A DNA stretch of 64,000 bases from Tomocerus qinae. Taxonomy: Eukaryota > Arthropoda > Collembola > Entomobryomorpha > Tomoceridae. Shown here piece after piece: positions 56,701 to 62,169 of this stretch. The position numbers and the translations under genes are program-made. Numbering within the stretch: the stretch's first letter is position 1; each line of letters opens with the position of its first letter. The DNA is taken from NCBI GenBank assembly GCA_020055645.1, contig CM034546.1:84444001-84508000 (forward strand). The letters are read 5' to 3'. The notes under the pieces were generated by a model. It was not told the origin of the DNA. It saw only the letters and a list, made by a program, of their open reading frames with translations, and searched no databases.

Positions 56701-59558
56701 TTGTTTGTAGTATAGTTAGTAGTGTAGTATAGTTAGTGTATAGTTAGTAGTGTAGTATAGTTAGTGTATAGTTAGTAGTGTAGTATAGTTAGTGTATAGT
56801 TAGTAGTGTAGTATAGTTAGTGTATAGTTAGTAGTGTAGTTTAACTGCTTTGGTTTCATTAAAGATTTCAAGAGGATAATGTTTTGGCAGGAACTTGCAT
56901 TTCTTTAAAGGAGCATGCTTGTCAAATGGTTCTACATGAGACAACAAAGAAATGGATTTATTTTTTAAGACATTTTCCTTTTCAGCAAATACAAGATTTT
57001 GTACATCAGTATCTAACAAAGCAATATCTATATAATACAAATACACGCTTGAACGAGTAATAAACATTTACGAAAATCAGAATTTTCACAATTTAGTCCG
57101 AAAATTCGGATTTTATCAAATGTCTGTTACCCACTTAAGCGGGTATTGGTGATCCTGGTTGGAGTGGCTTCGAATACAATGTGTACATATCTAGAATATC
57201 TACTTGTTGCGTTGAGGTCGGCTTTTAAATGTTTTGTTGGCCAGTGGGTGAATTCTAAAAGGATATTACAGGAGAAATCCCCCCATGATTATAACTACTT
57301 TTAACAGTTTACTTTTAAAATCGTAAACGTTAAATGCTGTTGTTCTACGTCATTTTAAATTTAAATTCATATACCTAAGTCAGTCTATAACTTTACGATA
57401 ACTATAACTAACTTTTTGCGCACATGGCCATCAATCATCACCCTATTTTGACTTGCTGTGAATAAAAGGTGCAAGCACAAGCAGGATTTCTATACTATGA
57501 GAATCTTTCTCTAATTGCTATTCAAACTATTCATATTATATTCTATTACTATCCAATATTCCTACCCATTCTAAATTCCGACCAAGTGTTTAATTATGTA
57601 GTCTACACCGATGCCCCCCAGTGCGGGTGCACGGGTTGCACGGCCTTCGGGATAGGCCTGCTTGGAAGGCACTAGCTGCATTCATGATTGATTATATTAT
57701 TAAATACTAGTAGCCCCAGCATGAGTGACTCGATTTAAAAAGATAGGCATCCACATCCAGCATAATCCTGTGTATTGGTTTATTTCGAAATACTTTTAAC
57801 CCATGGCGGGCTTATTGTTATGCGTTTGCGCATTGCAACAAAAAGCCGCAAAGTCCAAGAGACATGGAACATAATAAGAATAAATATTTTTATTATACTG
57901 ATTTGTTTCTGCAGGGACACTGACAGTTGAGGAAGTGTACAGAGACCGAGATCAGTTTGCTGCTTTGGTGCGGGAAGTAGCAGCTCCGGATGTAGGACGG
58001 ATGGGTATTGAAATACTCTCCTTCACTATCAAAGATGTATTTGATGACGTCGAGTACTTGAGTTCTCTGGGCAAGTCCCAAACTGCTGCTGTGAGGAGAG
58101 ACGCCGATATCGGAGTCGCCCAAGCTAACCGAGATGCGGGAATACGCGTTAGTCTTTTAACACTCGTCATGTCAATGTCTTAGTGTCATTCAGCTTTAGT
58201 TATGCGTAGGCTCAGTCAGACCAATTACCGTCTTTCCATATTACCGCATTCTAACGCAAGCAATATGTACTTGATGAATATTCAAAATTATTTTGGTGGG
58301 AACAGTGTCTCGGATGTAGTTTATCAGAGAAAGTACTACTGCTGTCTCGGAAAAACTACATCCGAGACACTGTTCCCACCAAAATAATTTTGAATATTCA
58401 TCAAGTACATATTGCTTGCGTTAGAATGCGGTAATATGGAAAGACGCCTATTAGCTAATTCGACTTGTGTATATATTATGGACTGGCAATTACTTTATTT
58501 ATTTTCATATGGACAAAATATAGAAATGAAATGGCATACCTGGTCAGCTTATTGCCATTTTTATTCGTGGAGTAATTCATATGTTTAAGTGCAGGAGTCG
58601 GAGTGTGACAAAGCATCGATGGATGTGAAATACTCGACAGACACGAAAGTGGAAGACTGTTTTCGCCTGTATAAGCTGCAGCAGGCACAGTTCGATAAGG
58701 AAATCAACACGGCTAAGGCAGAAGCTCGACTTGCCTTTGAGCTGTCCACTGCTAAAGTCAATCAAAAGCTTATGCAAGAAGAAAAAATGGGGGATGTAAT
58801 CGAGAGGAAGAAGATGGTTGAGCTGGAGGAGCAAGAAGTGCAGCGCAAGGAGAGAGATCTTATCGCGGTTGTCAAACTCCCCGCCGAGGCTGAGGCCTAC
58901 CGTCTCCAAGCTGTCGGTCAGTTATTCTACACCATATCAAGTCTACACAGTTATAATGCTATGGGAGTTTCAAAATGATTTAATGCTTTAGCGGAAGGAA
59001 GGCGGACACAAACTTTGGAAGAGGCTCGGGCTGAGGCCGAACGAATCAGAAAGATCGGAGGGGCGGAGGCCGAAGCCATTGCGGCCATTGGAAAATCCCA
59101 GGCTGAGGCAATGAAAAGCAAAGCTGCGGCCTACTCTTCATTCGGACATGCAGGGGTACGTTCCACCCTTCTCCTCCCTTCCCATTCTGCCAATTGTTCT
59201 GAAATTATCATTTTATTTTCTTAAATGCTTTTAGATTTGTGCAATGGTTACTCAAGCTCTACCACAAATTGCTGCCGAAGTTTCTGCTCCACTGGCCAAA
59301 ACTCAGGAAATTCTTATAATTGGAGGCAATAAAGGTTCGTCTTTGTTGTAAAACTAACAATTCCCATCTGTACAGATAATACTATGGATTTCAACAAAAT
59401 TTTGTATTGGGTGTGCAGATGGAAGTAGTTTGGTGGGGGAGTTGACGAAGACAATTGCAGCTTTAAATCCAGCAGTGAAAGCTGTGACTGGAATTGACAT
59501 GGCAGCCGCCGTAGGGCAGAAGCTGTCTAGTTCACATTCAAGTGCAAAAACGAAATAA
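23615..59558 (+). CDS. Flo2: flotillin-2 (reggie-1) gene, exons 2-8 (exon 1 not found)
   Basis: Membrane scaffold protein of lipid microdomains, with an N-terminal SPFH/Band-7 domain and a C-terminal flotillin coiled-coil domain. Exons: 23615-23709, 30511-30712, 57915-58147, 58595-58916, 58992-59155, 59235-59334, 59419-59558. Every junction keeps phase and encodes 418 residues. Landmarks are [60 protein letters not shown], then Ala/Glu-rich heptads ([13 protein letters not shown]) and [16 protein letters not shown], matching remembered insect flotillin-2 almost residue for residue. About 17 residues with the N-myristoylation glycine should come from exon 1, which must end in a G to complete the first codon; I did not find it. 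Flotillin-1 is excluded by the GGWAWAWW block. Introns 2 and 3 (6.8 and 27.2 kb) are packed with repeats, while introns 5-7 are only 75-84 bp. Confidence 0.95.
23890..24714. other. flotillin intron 2, unannotated part with a decayed TTCGA repeat
   Basis: Around 24190-24310 there are about six diverged ~20-bp units on TTCGAGCATTTTCGTAT, reminiscent of the 20-bp arrays at 4311 and 12093. An (AT)n tract is at 24058-24069. The rest is not recognised. Confidence 0.5.
24906..28246 (-). mobile_element. 5'-truncated LINE, interrupted by a foldback element
   Basis: Minus-strand non-LTR retrotransposon of CR1/Jockey-like type. From the 5' side it has the end of the endonuclease and linker (28246-27739, with [10 protein letters not shown] and [20 protein letters not shown]), reverse transcriptase (27664-26861) and C-terminal region (26684-26299, continuing 25296-25066 with [19 protein letters not shown]). 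The 3' end is AATAAAGCTGAACTTGAACTTGAAC-like, a short TTGAAC tail. It is inactive: the catalytic YADD box reads YADH (near 26950-26940), the FVDF..AFD box reads [11 protein letters not shown], and there are frame breaks between 27739 and 27664 and near 26861. The insertion at 25299-26297 separates codons that otherwise continue. A sister copy lies at 46309-47088. Confidence 0.85.
25299..26297. mobile_element. 999-bp full-length foldback element, TA target duplication
   Basis: The ends are CAGGGTGTCAAACTAGGATTC and the inverted complement. It is flanked by TA on both sides (25297-25298 and 26298-26299). The arms extend almost to the middle (~480 bp each). Unlike the surroundings, the inner arms are GC-rich and made of short CGGCAACAGCGG repeats. 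In the right arm there is a further hairpin, GGTATGGGTGATGAGC and complement (25990-26030). It sits inside the LINE, whose reading frame continues across it when one TA is removed. No transposase; TA duplication is compatible with Tc1/mariner-like mobilisation but the end sequence is not diagnostic. Confidence 0.88.
28555..28970 (+). repeat. dispersed repeat (family R5), copy 1
   Basis: Similar in inverted form to 62170-62530. Shared landmarks are TCAATTCATTG.TGTACTGC, AATTAAAGCTCT, TTTTATGCCTTAAATTTTGTTT, TTGTTATTGTCAG and TATAGGCTTGCATTTA. No frame. The end near CTCAAAAGACC is purine/GG-rich. Confidence 0.65.
29030..30310 (+). mobile_element. head-array element (copy 4) with long 34/21-bp minisatellite
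   Basis: ACTAGAATTAAG is followed by a decayed hairpin CCCGTTCTACGGCCAGG (29043-29059) and, after ~100 bp also resembling copies 1 and 5 (GCAGTGAAATTTTTTCT), by a minisatellite at about 29205-30310. No known tail is seen; the element ends about 200 bp before flotillin exon 3. Confidence 0.65.
29205..30310. repeat. minisatellite of 34-bp units with a homogeneous 21-bp block
   Basis: Outer units of about 34 bp contain CATTGTAAATGACCCCGTAA plus TTTTAAACAGACGT. At about 29890-30105 the unit shrinks to 21 bp (GTCGTCATTGTAAATGACCC plus C), repeated about ten times without change. The 21-bp block has been amplified more recently than the diverged 34-bp flanks. The repetitive MTTGSFT peptide on the minus strand is a by-product. 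Confidence 0.95.
30511..30712 (+). CDS. Flo2: flotillin-2 exon 3
   Basis: Starts after acceptor TGTGAGTTATAG and encodes [20 protein letters not shown] to the start of ILG, the middle of the SPFH domain. It ends in phase 1 at CTGG. The only position that keeps phase and matches the protein is followed by GCAAGT, so the intron starts with GC instead of GT. Confidence 0.95.
30725..31439. other. start of flotillin intron 3, nothing recognised
   Basis: AT-rich intronic DNA without recognisable repeat or frame. Confidence 0.4.
31445..31790 (-). mobile_element. ~340-bp dispersed repeat with internal inverted ends (family M1)
   Basis: Inverted copy of 52838-53172. Within it, 31473-31710 has inverted termini (AGTTATACTATAGCTAC and GTAGCTATAGTAGAACT), and both copies have exactly 238 bp between these. 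The terminal region includes CTAACTTGGTTACT in both arms. No coding capacity. Confidence 0.65.
32578..32826 (+). mobile_element. 249-bp hAT-type MITE with 8-bp target duplication
   Basis: The ends are CAGTGTTCGG and its decayed complement GAAGCGCTG. It is flanked by ATAATCAC on both sides (32570-32577 and 32827-32834), the 8-bp duplication typical of hAT elements. The interior carries several AGCCGGCT and TAGCCA..TGGCTA motifs in both orientations. Relatives are at 61160-61333 and 11735-11815. Confidence 0.85.
32835..35190. other. flotillin intron 3 with old repeats and internal tandem duplications
   Basis: At about 33880-34240 a ~250-bp stretch is duplicated in diverged form (shared CAGTATTTACTGTCCA and CTTCAATATTCACTC). 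A ~130-bp one is repeated at 34260-34500 (shared GACCC.ATTCTTCAACA and AAAAAGTTGAT). The GGCCGT..GGGGGCA signature near 33720 marks an old DNA-transposon end. No gene was recognised. Confidence 0.45.
35195..35475. repeat. 21-22-bp minisatellite with PstI-type palindrome
   Basis: About 13 units of TTGTAAAACTGCAGTACATGG. The leading units carry TATACGTTT instead of TACATGG. Every unit has the palindrome CTGCAG. Confidence 0.95.
35937..37193 (-). mobile_element. AGCTCGCCTGA-headed minisatellite element, apparently complete
   Basis: On the minus strand the head (GCTCGCCTGAGGAAGCGAGC near 37193) is followed by CGCACAGTC, CCGTCCGTACGTCCG, a subterminal part, a ~720-bp array (36060-36790) and the tail, whose complement CCGTAACAGAAGCTCGCCTG lies at 35955-35975. 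It is the best-preserved member of the type at 13338-14318. Confidence 0.75.
36060..36790. repeat. 40-bp minisatellite with 320-bp higher-order period
   Basis: The unit is AGATTAATATTGACTATTAA plus AATCAACAGAAAATCAAAAT. Diagnostic variants (AGATTAGTAT, GAATCAAAAT, TATGAAATTC, CAGCATAA, GACTAATAA, AATCAACAT, TGACTGTGAA) occur in the same order in 36121-36440 and 36441-36760, so eight 40-bp units were duplicated as a 320-bp block. Confidence 0.95.
37194..37889. other. intronic DNA, nothing recognised
   Basis: The part 37460-37760 is less AT-rich than its neighbours and has an open + strand frame of 87 codons, but no protein similarity that I recognise and no flanking splice logic. It may be a captured fragment. 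Confidence 0.3.
37890..38250 (+). repeat. dispersed repeat (family R3), copy 2
   Basis: Contiguous counterpart of 8515-8630 plus 9298-9560. It ends with GGGCGGGCTTCTGTAACTACTT, similar to the GGCGAGCTTCTGTTACGGCTT tail of the minisatellite elements. Confidence 0.55.
40748..40818 (-). CDS. GMC oxidoreductase exon 7 with stop
   Basis: Encodes [20 protein letters not shown] then WL and [20 protein letters not shown] is the conserved GMC C-terminus with the second active-site residue. Confidence 0.92.
40748..44300 (-). CDS. GMC-family FAD oxidoreductase (glucose dehydrogenase-like), seven exons, complete
   Basis: Predicted flavoprotein of 609 residues that oxidises an alcohol or sugar, passing electrons to a quinone or oxygen; the substrate cannot be read from sequence. 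Exons in gene order: 44300-44129, 44047-43710, 43592-43110, 42983-42793, 41568-41471, 41376-40900, 40818-40748. All introns are GT-AG and phases agree; the stop is TAG. Residues 1-24 are hydrophobic (signal peptide or anchor). The FAD-binding GAGSAG is at 53-58, GMC signature 1 near 124-139 ([16 protein letters not shown]), signature 2 near 302-318 ([15 protein letters not shown]). The catalytic His is about residue 544 ([10 protein letters not shown]) and its partner Asn about 590 (NTNAPT). Length matches insect GLD/GMC proteins. It lies antisense inside flotillin-2 intron 3, with introns of 81, 117, 126, 1224, 94 and 81 bp. Confidence 0.95.
40900..41376 (-). CDS. GMC oxidoreductase exon 6
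   Basis: Encodes [20 protein letters not shown] to MPTLVSG. It contains the SRGVIQLRS block, the catalytic [10 protein letters not shown] and the [20 protein letters not shown] block. Donor GTAAAT. Confidence 0.95.
41471..41568 (-). CDS. GMC oxidoreductase exon 5
   Basis: Short exon of 98 bp encoding [20 protein letters not shown] to [13 protein letters not shown] is a conserved GMC substrate-domain segment. Acceptor ATTGTAG, donor GTTCGT. Confidence 0.9.
41691..42697 (+). mobile_element. ACTAGTGAACCC-headed element (family H2) in GMC intron 4
   Basis: The left end ACTAGTGAACCCATCTAAGG GG forms a small CCC/GGG hairpin near the start. The right end is GATTATATTATAGA. It is parallel to the copy at 45231 over most of its length (GCAGGCCACCCA, ACAGTAATAAAAACAATT, CTAAACCAAAATAATAA). 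It explains almost the whole extra length of GMC intron 4 and is antisense to that gene. A 96-bp hairpin is inserted in it. Confidence 0.7.
42391..42486. mobile_element. 96-bp hairpin MITE inserted in the H2 element
   Basis: The arms ATTAATGGTTTCAATAATGT plus ACCCCAACGCAT and the complement end in ATTAAT on both sides. The sister H2 copy at 45231 lacks this segment, so it is a later insertion. Confidence 0.7.
42793..42983 (-). CDS. GMC oxidoreductase exon 4
   Basis: Encodes [20 protein letters not shown] to AFVHTK. DLxVGxNLQDH is the typical GMC motif after signature 2. Acceptor CAGTAG, donor GTAAAT in phase 2. The frame would stop three bases after the donor, so splicing is needed. Confidence 0.9.
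43110..43592 (-). CDS. GMC oxidoreductase exon 3
   Basis: Encodes [20 protein letters not shown] to GIPVVQ, including GMC signature 2 ([15 protein letters not shown]). Donor GTACAA. Confidence 0.95.
43710..44047 (-). CDS. GMC oxidoreductase exon 2
   Basis: Encodes [20 protein letters not shown] to ALYYFQ, with the GGSS loop of GMC signature 1 and the NPGWGYDS segment. Donor GTGATA. Confidence 0.95.
44129..44300 (-). CDS. GMC oxidoreductase exon 1
   Basis: Start codon at 44300-44298, followed by [20 protein letters not shown], a hydrophobic leader, then [14 protein letters not shown]. It ends in phase 1 before GTACAT. This ATG is the first in frame and places the FAD motif at the usual distance from the leader. 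Confidence 0.92.
44407..44414 (-). promoter_or_regulatory. possible TATA box of the GMC gene
   Basis: Reads TATATAAT on the minus strand, about 107-114 bp upstream of the start codon. Position and sequence suit a TATA box, but such motifs are frequent in AT-rich DNA. Confidence 0.3.
45231..45792 (+). mobile_element. ACTAGTGAACCC-headed element (family H2), second copy
   Basis: Starts ACTAGTGAACCCAGCTAAGG GG and ends near GCGATTATATTATAGAAT, shorter than the copy at 41691 because the middle is deleted. It lies about 0.9 kb upstream of the GMC start codon. Confidence 0.7.
45955..46275 (+). mobile_element. head-array element (copy 5) with ~18-bp units
   Basis: The hairpin CCGTCCTACGGACGGG (45961-45976), then GAAATTTTCTGCAG and a region similar to copies 1 and 4 (AACAGTGAAACTTTTTCTGC, GCTGTTTAAAGTCCTTTCATCAC), lead into a short decayed array at about 46105-46275 built on ATAACCCCGGTATTTTAA. 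The right side is cut by the LINE fragment at 46309, so no tail. Confidence 0.65.
46309..47088 (+). mobile_element. 3' fragment of the same LINE family
   Basis: Encodes the C-terminal part of the LINE protein: [30 protein letters not shown], then after a frame break [19 protein letters not shown] and [20 protein letters not shown] to the stop near 46916. It ends with a 3' UTR and AATAAAGCTGAACTCTGAAC. It matches the minus-strand copy at 24906-28246. Strongly 5' truncated. Confidence 0.85.
47095..47985. other. intronic DNA, nothing recognised
   Basis: No gene or repeat could be supported in this stretch. Confidence 0.35.
47990..49285 (-). mobile_element. ACTAGTGAACCC-headed element (family H2), minus strand, interrupted
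   Basis: On the minus strand it starts ACTAGTGAACCCAGCTAAGG GG at 49285 and continues through GCAGGCCACCCATC and ACAGTAATAAAAACAATT to 49113. After the inserted element it goes on from about 48250 down to 47990 (CTAAACCAAAATAATAACTG). The 3' end is not present. Confidence 0.65.
48257..49112. mobile_element. inverted-repeat element with TTTGTATGG sub-repeats, inserted in H2
   Basis: The ends are AATTTGTATGGCACACACATG and complement. Each ~130-bp arm has several TTTGTATGG copies. The interior holds a short H2 3'-end fragment (48430-48475, GATTATATTATAGAAT) and an 84-codon + strand frame (48608-48862) with a basic/acidic peptide I do not recognise. It may be a captured fragment. Confidence 0.6.
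49342..49480 (+). mobile_element. 139-bp hAT-like MITE
   Basis: The ends CAGGGCCGCAGCC and GACAGCCCTG are roughly inverted. It is flanked by AGTAATAG (49334-49341) and AGTAGTAG (49481-49488), an 8-bp duplication with one mismatch. The start GGCCGCAGC..GGGGGG..CCCCCGAAATCG is shared with relics near 10320 and 33720. Confidence 0.7.
49640..50080. mobile_element. partial inverted-repeat element
   Basis: The segment 49690-49790 and the segment 49935-50080 share GACGATTAA.CGAACAAAATGA, CGATCGTAATTATT and TCCAGTTTCAATTA.AATCTA, partly inverted and partly direct. A GGGCTCCCTTAAGGGAGCCC palindrome lies at 49647-49667. It looks like a rearranged non-autonomous element. Confidence 0.45.
50146..50659 (-). 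mobile_element. two direct single arms of foldback family F1
   Basis: Both 50146-50329 and 50563-50659 match the right arm of the element at 2351-2765 (AGAACTTTAGACAGAATTCC, AGAGATTTCCAAATGTAAAGG) and end with GGAACTGGACTCTTAA. Here the arms are in the same orientation, separated by 230 bp of other sequence. Confidence 0.65.
50685..52600 (-). mobile_element. DIRS-like (tyrosine-recombinase) retroelement fossil
   Basis: On the minus strand, in the family's order, there are remains of a gag-like part (52571-52221, with [19 protein letters not shown]), RNase H (52036-51743, with [13 protein letters not shown] and NYLELLAI), a post-RNase H segment (51493-51281, with [15 protein letters not shown] and EGIVVVPFW) and the beginning of a tyrosine recombinase (50969-50685, with NTARSAFS and [13 protein letters not shown]). 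The reverse transcriptase core was not recognised. The element is broken, with several breaks, and old. Terminal repeats were not found. Confidence 0.75.
52838..53172 (+). mobile_element. ~335-bp dispersed repeat (family M1), second copy
   Basis: Inverted relative of 31445-31790. Inverted inner termini lie at 52912 (AGTTCTACGATAGCTACAA) and 53149 (GTAGCTATCGTAGAACT), 238 bp apart as in the other copy. Confidence 0.65.
53255..53840 (-). repeat. dispersed repeat (family R4), second copy
   Basis: The part 53255-53495 is the inverted counterpart of 22698-23045. A short + oriented relative of 22640-22700 follows at about 53760-53840, which suggests the repeat has inverted halves. Confidence 0.5.
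54107..54400. mobile_element. foldback element (family F2, copy 1)
   Basis: The ends TTTTTTGGGACACTTGGATC TAGTC and complement, with ~120-bp arms (AGCAGCTTGGACTTAGATT, ATTTTCTGCGTTTTT) around a ~55-bp loop. The terminal GGATCTAGTC is shared with 62650-62957, whose arms are otherwise unrelated. Confidence 0.8.
54401..55800. other. intronic DNA, nothing recognised
   Basis: No gene or dispersed repeat is recognised. A short ACATCCGTACACACAAA duplication occurs near 55345-55378. Confidence 0.35.
55805..56268 (-). pseudogene. PHD-like zinc-finger reading frame with a diverged tandem copy
   Basis: A 105-codon minus-strand frame (56268-55951) has a C4-H-C3 arrangement: CNNC, then VNCSSC, YYHRKGC and CLTC, spaced like a PHD finger except for three residues between His and Cys. 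PHD fingers occur in chromatin proteins and in ORF1 of CR1-like LINEs. No transposon or gene context decides between them. Directly downstream, 55805-55945 is a diverged copy of the last ~130 bp (GGTAAAGAGTTGCCGGTCAC against GTAAAGGGTTGTCCGTAAAA) without an open frame. Confidence 0.45.
56705..56839. repeat. 28-bp minisatellite, ~5 units
   Basis: The unit TAGTGTAGTATAGTTAGTGT plus ATAGTTAG is repeated almost without change. Confidence 0.95.
56828..57067 (-). pseudogene. LINE-like endonuclease/RT linker fragment
   Basis: A 79-codon frame with [19 protein letters not shown], which resembles the segment between endonuclease and reverse transcriptase in CR1/Jockey-like LINEs (compare [14 protein letters not shown] at about 28100 on the minus strand). 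No further LINE domains follow, so it is a short remnant. Confidence 0.35.
57068..57914. other. end of flotillin intron 3
   Basis: No frame is recognised. A local GC-rich patch at 57605-57670 (GTGCGGGTGCACGGGTTGCACGG) stands out. The intron ends with TTGTTTCTGCAG (AG at 57913-57914). Confidence 0.5.
57915..58147 (+). CDS. Flo2: flotillin-2 exon 4
   Basis: Encodes [20 protein letters not shown] to RDAGIR, the end of the SPFH domain and the most conserved part of the protein. Donor GTTAGT, phase 0. Confidence 0.96.
58230..58448. mobile_element. young foldback element in flotillin intron 4
   Basis: The arms GTCTTTCCATATTACCGCAT and about 70 further bases are repeated in perfect inverted form up to GAAAGAC at 58446, around a ~35-bp loop (AGAGAAAGTACTACTGCTGT). 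It makes up half of the 447-bp intron. Perfect arm identity indicates recent origin. Confidence 0.9.
58595..58916 (+). CDS. Flo2: flotillin-2 exon 5
   Basis: Starts after AAGTGCAG with [20 protein letters not shown] and ends at [13 protein letters not shown], the first part of the flotillin coiled-coil domain. Donor GTCAGT in phase 1. Confidence 0.96.
58992..59155 (+). CDS. Flo2: flotillin-2 exon 6
   Basis: Encodes [20 protein letters not shown] to SSFGHAG, the Ala/Glu heptads needed for oligomerisation in relatives. Acceptor TGCTTTAG, donor GTACGT. Confidence 0.96.
59235..59334 (+). CDS. Flo2: flotillin-2 exon 7
   Basis: Encodes [20 protein letters not shown] to IIGGNK. Acceptor GCTTTTAG, donor GTTCGT, phase 1. 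Confidence 0.95.
59419..59558 (+). CDS. Flo2: flotillin-2 exon 8 with stop
   Basis: Encodes [20 protein letters not shown] to the Ser/Lys-rich end SSAKTK and TAA. TGID is the conserved C-terminal landmark; the last ~15 residues are variable in the family. Confidence 0.95.
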
Positions 59559-59703
59559 CGTAAAGACCGACGACCTCGATCGAATCGACGAAAAATGAAA
59601 TCCTTCGAAAACTAATGTCAAGATAAAGATTAAATGCTGCATGCTTGATACATTAGCTTAAAACTACAAATTAGAATTTCTATATCTGCGCTGTGGTCAG
59701 GCC

Positions 59704-59709
59704 AATAAA
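59704..59709 (+). terminator. flotillin-2 polyadenylation signal
   Basis: AATAAA about 145 bp after the stop codon, the first canonical signal downstream. Confidence 0.6.
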
Positions 59710-59719
59710 TCTTCTGCTG

Positions 59720-60538
59720 ATCTATCATTATTCTTATGATGATGTAAACGGATAAATATTTTATGTTTATACTAATCCACTGCAGTTTTCTCTTGCTGCA
59801 GATTTTGTAACCATATGATATCGACCAAGGATGTTTAAGTGTACGATGATTAACGAGATTCTCTTTTCTCTAAATAGGCTTGCAAAACAATTGTCTTTCT
59901 ACTATCCCGGATCTAAGCAATTAAGGGCTGCTATATAGACATTAACTGCCCTGCTCAGATGTTTAATTTGTTAGTTCAGAATTAGTTGACTCTTAAGAAG
60001 TTTTGTTGTCCTAAGTGCTGGTAACTATAATATATTATATAACAAAGGGGAAAATGTAATCATAGTATGCTGAATAGCAGTAGTTACTAAAATGAACAGG
60101 TGTGTGGAAGCGTGTCATAAAAGGTCATTTGCTTACTACTACAGTATCCGCAATATCTACTACTACGCAATACTACAGTCACCTGGAAAATGGAGCTGTA
60201 TTGTTACAATGGGTGATATTGATTACGTATGTCTATTAACTGCAGTCAAGAGTTGTAGTTCAGTTGTCAAAGTATGTAGATAAATTTCCAAATCCTTCGT
60301 TCTCTTATAATAGCAGTGAGTCACGATATTGATCATAGTCAAATGGCTTCAGGTTAATTATTTACAAATAATATGTACTGTTGACTGTATTATATTTGCA
60401 ACATAACTGACACTATACAATCAATAATTTTATTCATAATAGTTAAGTTTCCTATTATAAGTCTTCTATTGAATTTGGTACTCACTAAATCTACCCAAAA
60501 TTCATGTAGTATTAGTGAGACAGAGAGGTGTGTGTAGA
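59720..60538. other. DNA downstream of flotillin-2, nothing recognised
   Basis: Possibly a longer 3' UTR variant. No gene or repeat is recognised. Confidence 0.4.
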
Positions 60539-60760
60539 AGGTTGGCTCAATTGGGTGTTTGAGAAATGAAAATTCAATTTTTTGTCTATACTCAAAGCTA
60601 TGACCCACCAACACATACGAATGACTCCGCGTACCCAATGGCAACCATCCTTGGTCATTAAAAGATAGATTTGGCTGTGAATCCAAATCGTCCAATTTGG
60701 ATCCACGAATGAAAAAACTGAATTTTCATTTCTCATACATCCGACTAAGCCAACCTAATA
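60539..60760. mobile_element. ~220-bp MITE with ~50-bp inverted ends
   Basis: Left GGTTGGCTCAATTGGGTGTT followed by TGAGAAATGAAAATTCA, right the complement ending AAGCCAACC. No coding capacity. An internal AATCCAAATCGTCCAATTTGGATT palindrome is also present. Confidence 0.75.
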
Positions 60761-61159
60761 CGCAATCACTGGTTACAATGCTGAGTAAATTGGTTTTAAA
60801 ATCCCCCGCAAAGTAACAAGAACTATATCCTGTACTGTCCCATAGAATAATGTCCAATAGTTAATAGTTAAGTACCTTGAAAGAAGGGAAGGATAGGTGT
60901 GATTCACCCCAAGCACTTTACTCTAAATTGCTTTTCTCTGAACAAAACTAAGTATGACGTTACTTAGTGTGCTTGTTCTGTAGGCCTACACTTTTATAAA
61001 GGGGAAGAATTTCATAGACAAAAGCTCAGCGTTCTAACTCATTCAACTGTCTTACAACTTATTACAACGTAAGCCGTCAAGTTTGAATGAGAATAGAATT
61101 TCTAACTAATGTAGATGCTTCACCCACCACCAGTGACCACCAACTGGTGCACTAGTGAC

Positions 61160-61333
61160 CAGTGTTCGGTTACCAGCCGGCTGGTTGGTTAAAATGGCTG
61201 GCTAAAATGGCCGGCCGACTGGTTGAAATTCTTTGTTAGCCAGTGGCTAAAATGGCCAAAAATAGTCAAATGGGGCTATATGAACTGAAAAAATCAGTCA
61301 AAATCATTTTTAGCCGGCTAAAATGGAACACTG
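61160..61333 (+). mobile_element. hAT-type MITE (AGCCGGCT family), second copy
   Basis: The ends are CAGTGTTCGG and GGAACACTG. The interior is like 32578-32826 but shorter. No clear 8-bp duplication. Confidence 0.75.
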
Positions 61334-61617
61334 CCCCCACCATTGCATTCTGCATTGAAAACAGATTGTCTACATTCACATACTTTATTGCATCATCAGC
61401 TATCGAGCACAGCACTGCCTAATGGTCACTTTAGTGAGTACCAAATCCAATAGAAAAGACTTAATAGGAAATTCAACTATTGACTTAAAGGATTATTTTA
61501 TTTTTTATTAGTTTAACCGAAGTAATAATAATTTACAGCCAATACTTAAACGATAACAAGTCATGCTATCTACAAATAATGTAACACTAAATGAACTTAA
61601 TATTCAAGTCACTGTTT

Positions 61618-61712
61618 TTGCCTTTTTTCTAACCTAACCTAATAAAAATGAATATAATAATGTTTGGTTGTTTCAATTTTATTAGGTTAGGTCAAAAAAG
61701 AGGCAAATAGTG
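61618..61712. repeat. small hairpin with TTAGG motifs
   Basis: TTTTTTCTAACCTAACCTAATAAAA is answered by TTTTATTAGGTTAGGTCAAAAAAG. Only two TTAGG units lie in each arm. Confidence 0.65.
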
Positions 61713-61823
61713 ACTAGTTTTGAAAATACTTAGAAATTTGTTGCCTGATTATTGCATTGGGAAAAAACTTAGAAAAATTTCGGTTACTGCGTCCCGTTTG
61801 TAGCAATCTAACCAAAGCTTATT

Positions 61824-61847
61824 GGTGGACCTTTGCAAAGGTCCACC
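61824..61847. repeat. perfect 24-bp palindrome
   Basis: GGTGGACCTTTG followed directly by CAAAGGTCCACC. It could be a cruciform or a dimeric binding site, or the centre of a lost foldback element. Confidence 0.8.
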
Positions 61848-62169
61848 TATTAGTGTACTCAATAGACTGAATACAGTCGACGATATTATTATACGTATTA
61901 TACGGTCAACGGTCATAAAATAAGGAATGGTATTATAATTATCTTCTGTTATTATGCCCTATATAGCTCTGAGATTTTATGGTATTATTAAAAATGTATA
62001 CTAAATACTAAGTAGATCGGAAAGAGATCGTTTGGATTCAATTCGTTACGACCAAGATGACCATTGTTACTAGTTCCCATCCCACCTTTAATTACTCAAC
62101 AAATGTGATTTGTTTTATGTTCTGCTTACTCACTCCAAAACTTGTGTTTCATTATCAAGGTATTGAAAA

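Noticed and set aside
61618-61712. Interstitial telomere (TTAGG) repeat
   Set aside because: Only two units in each arm of a hairpin; too few for a telomeric tract.
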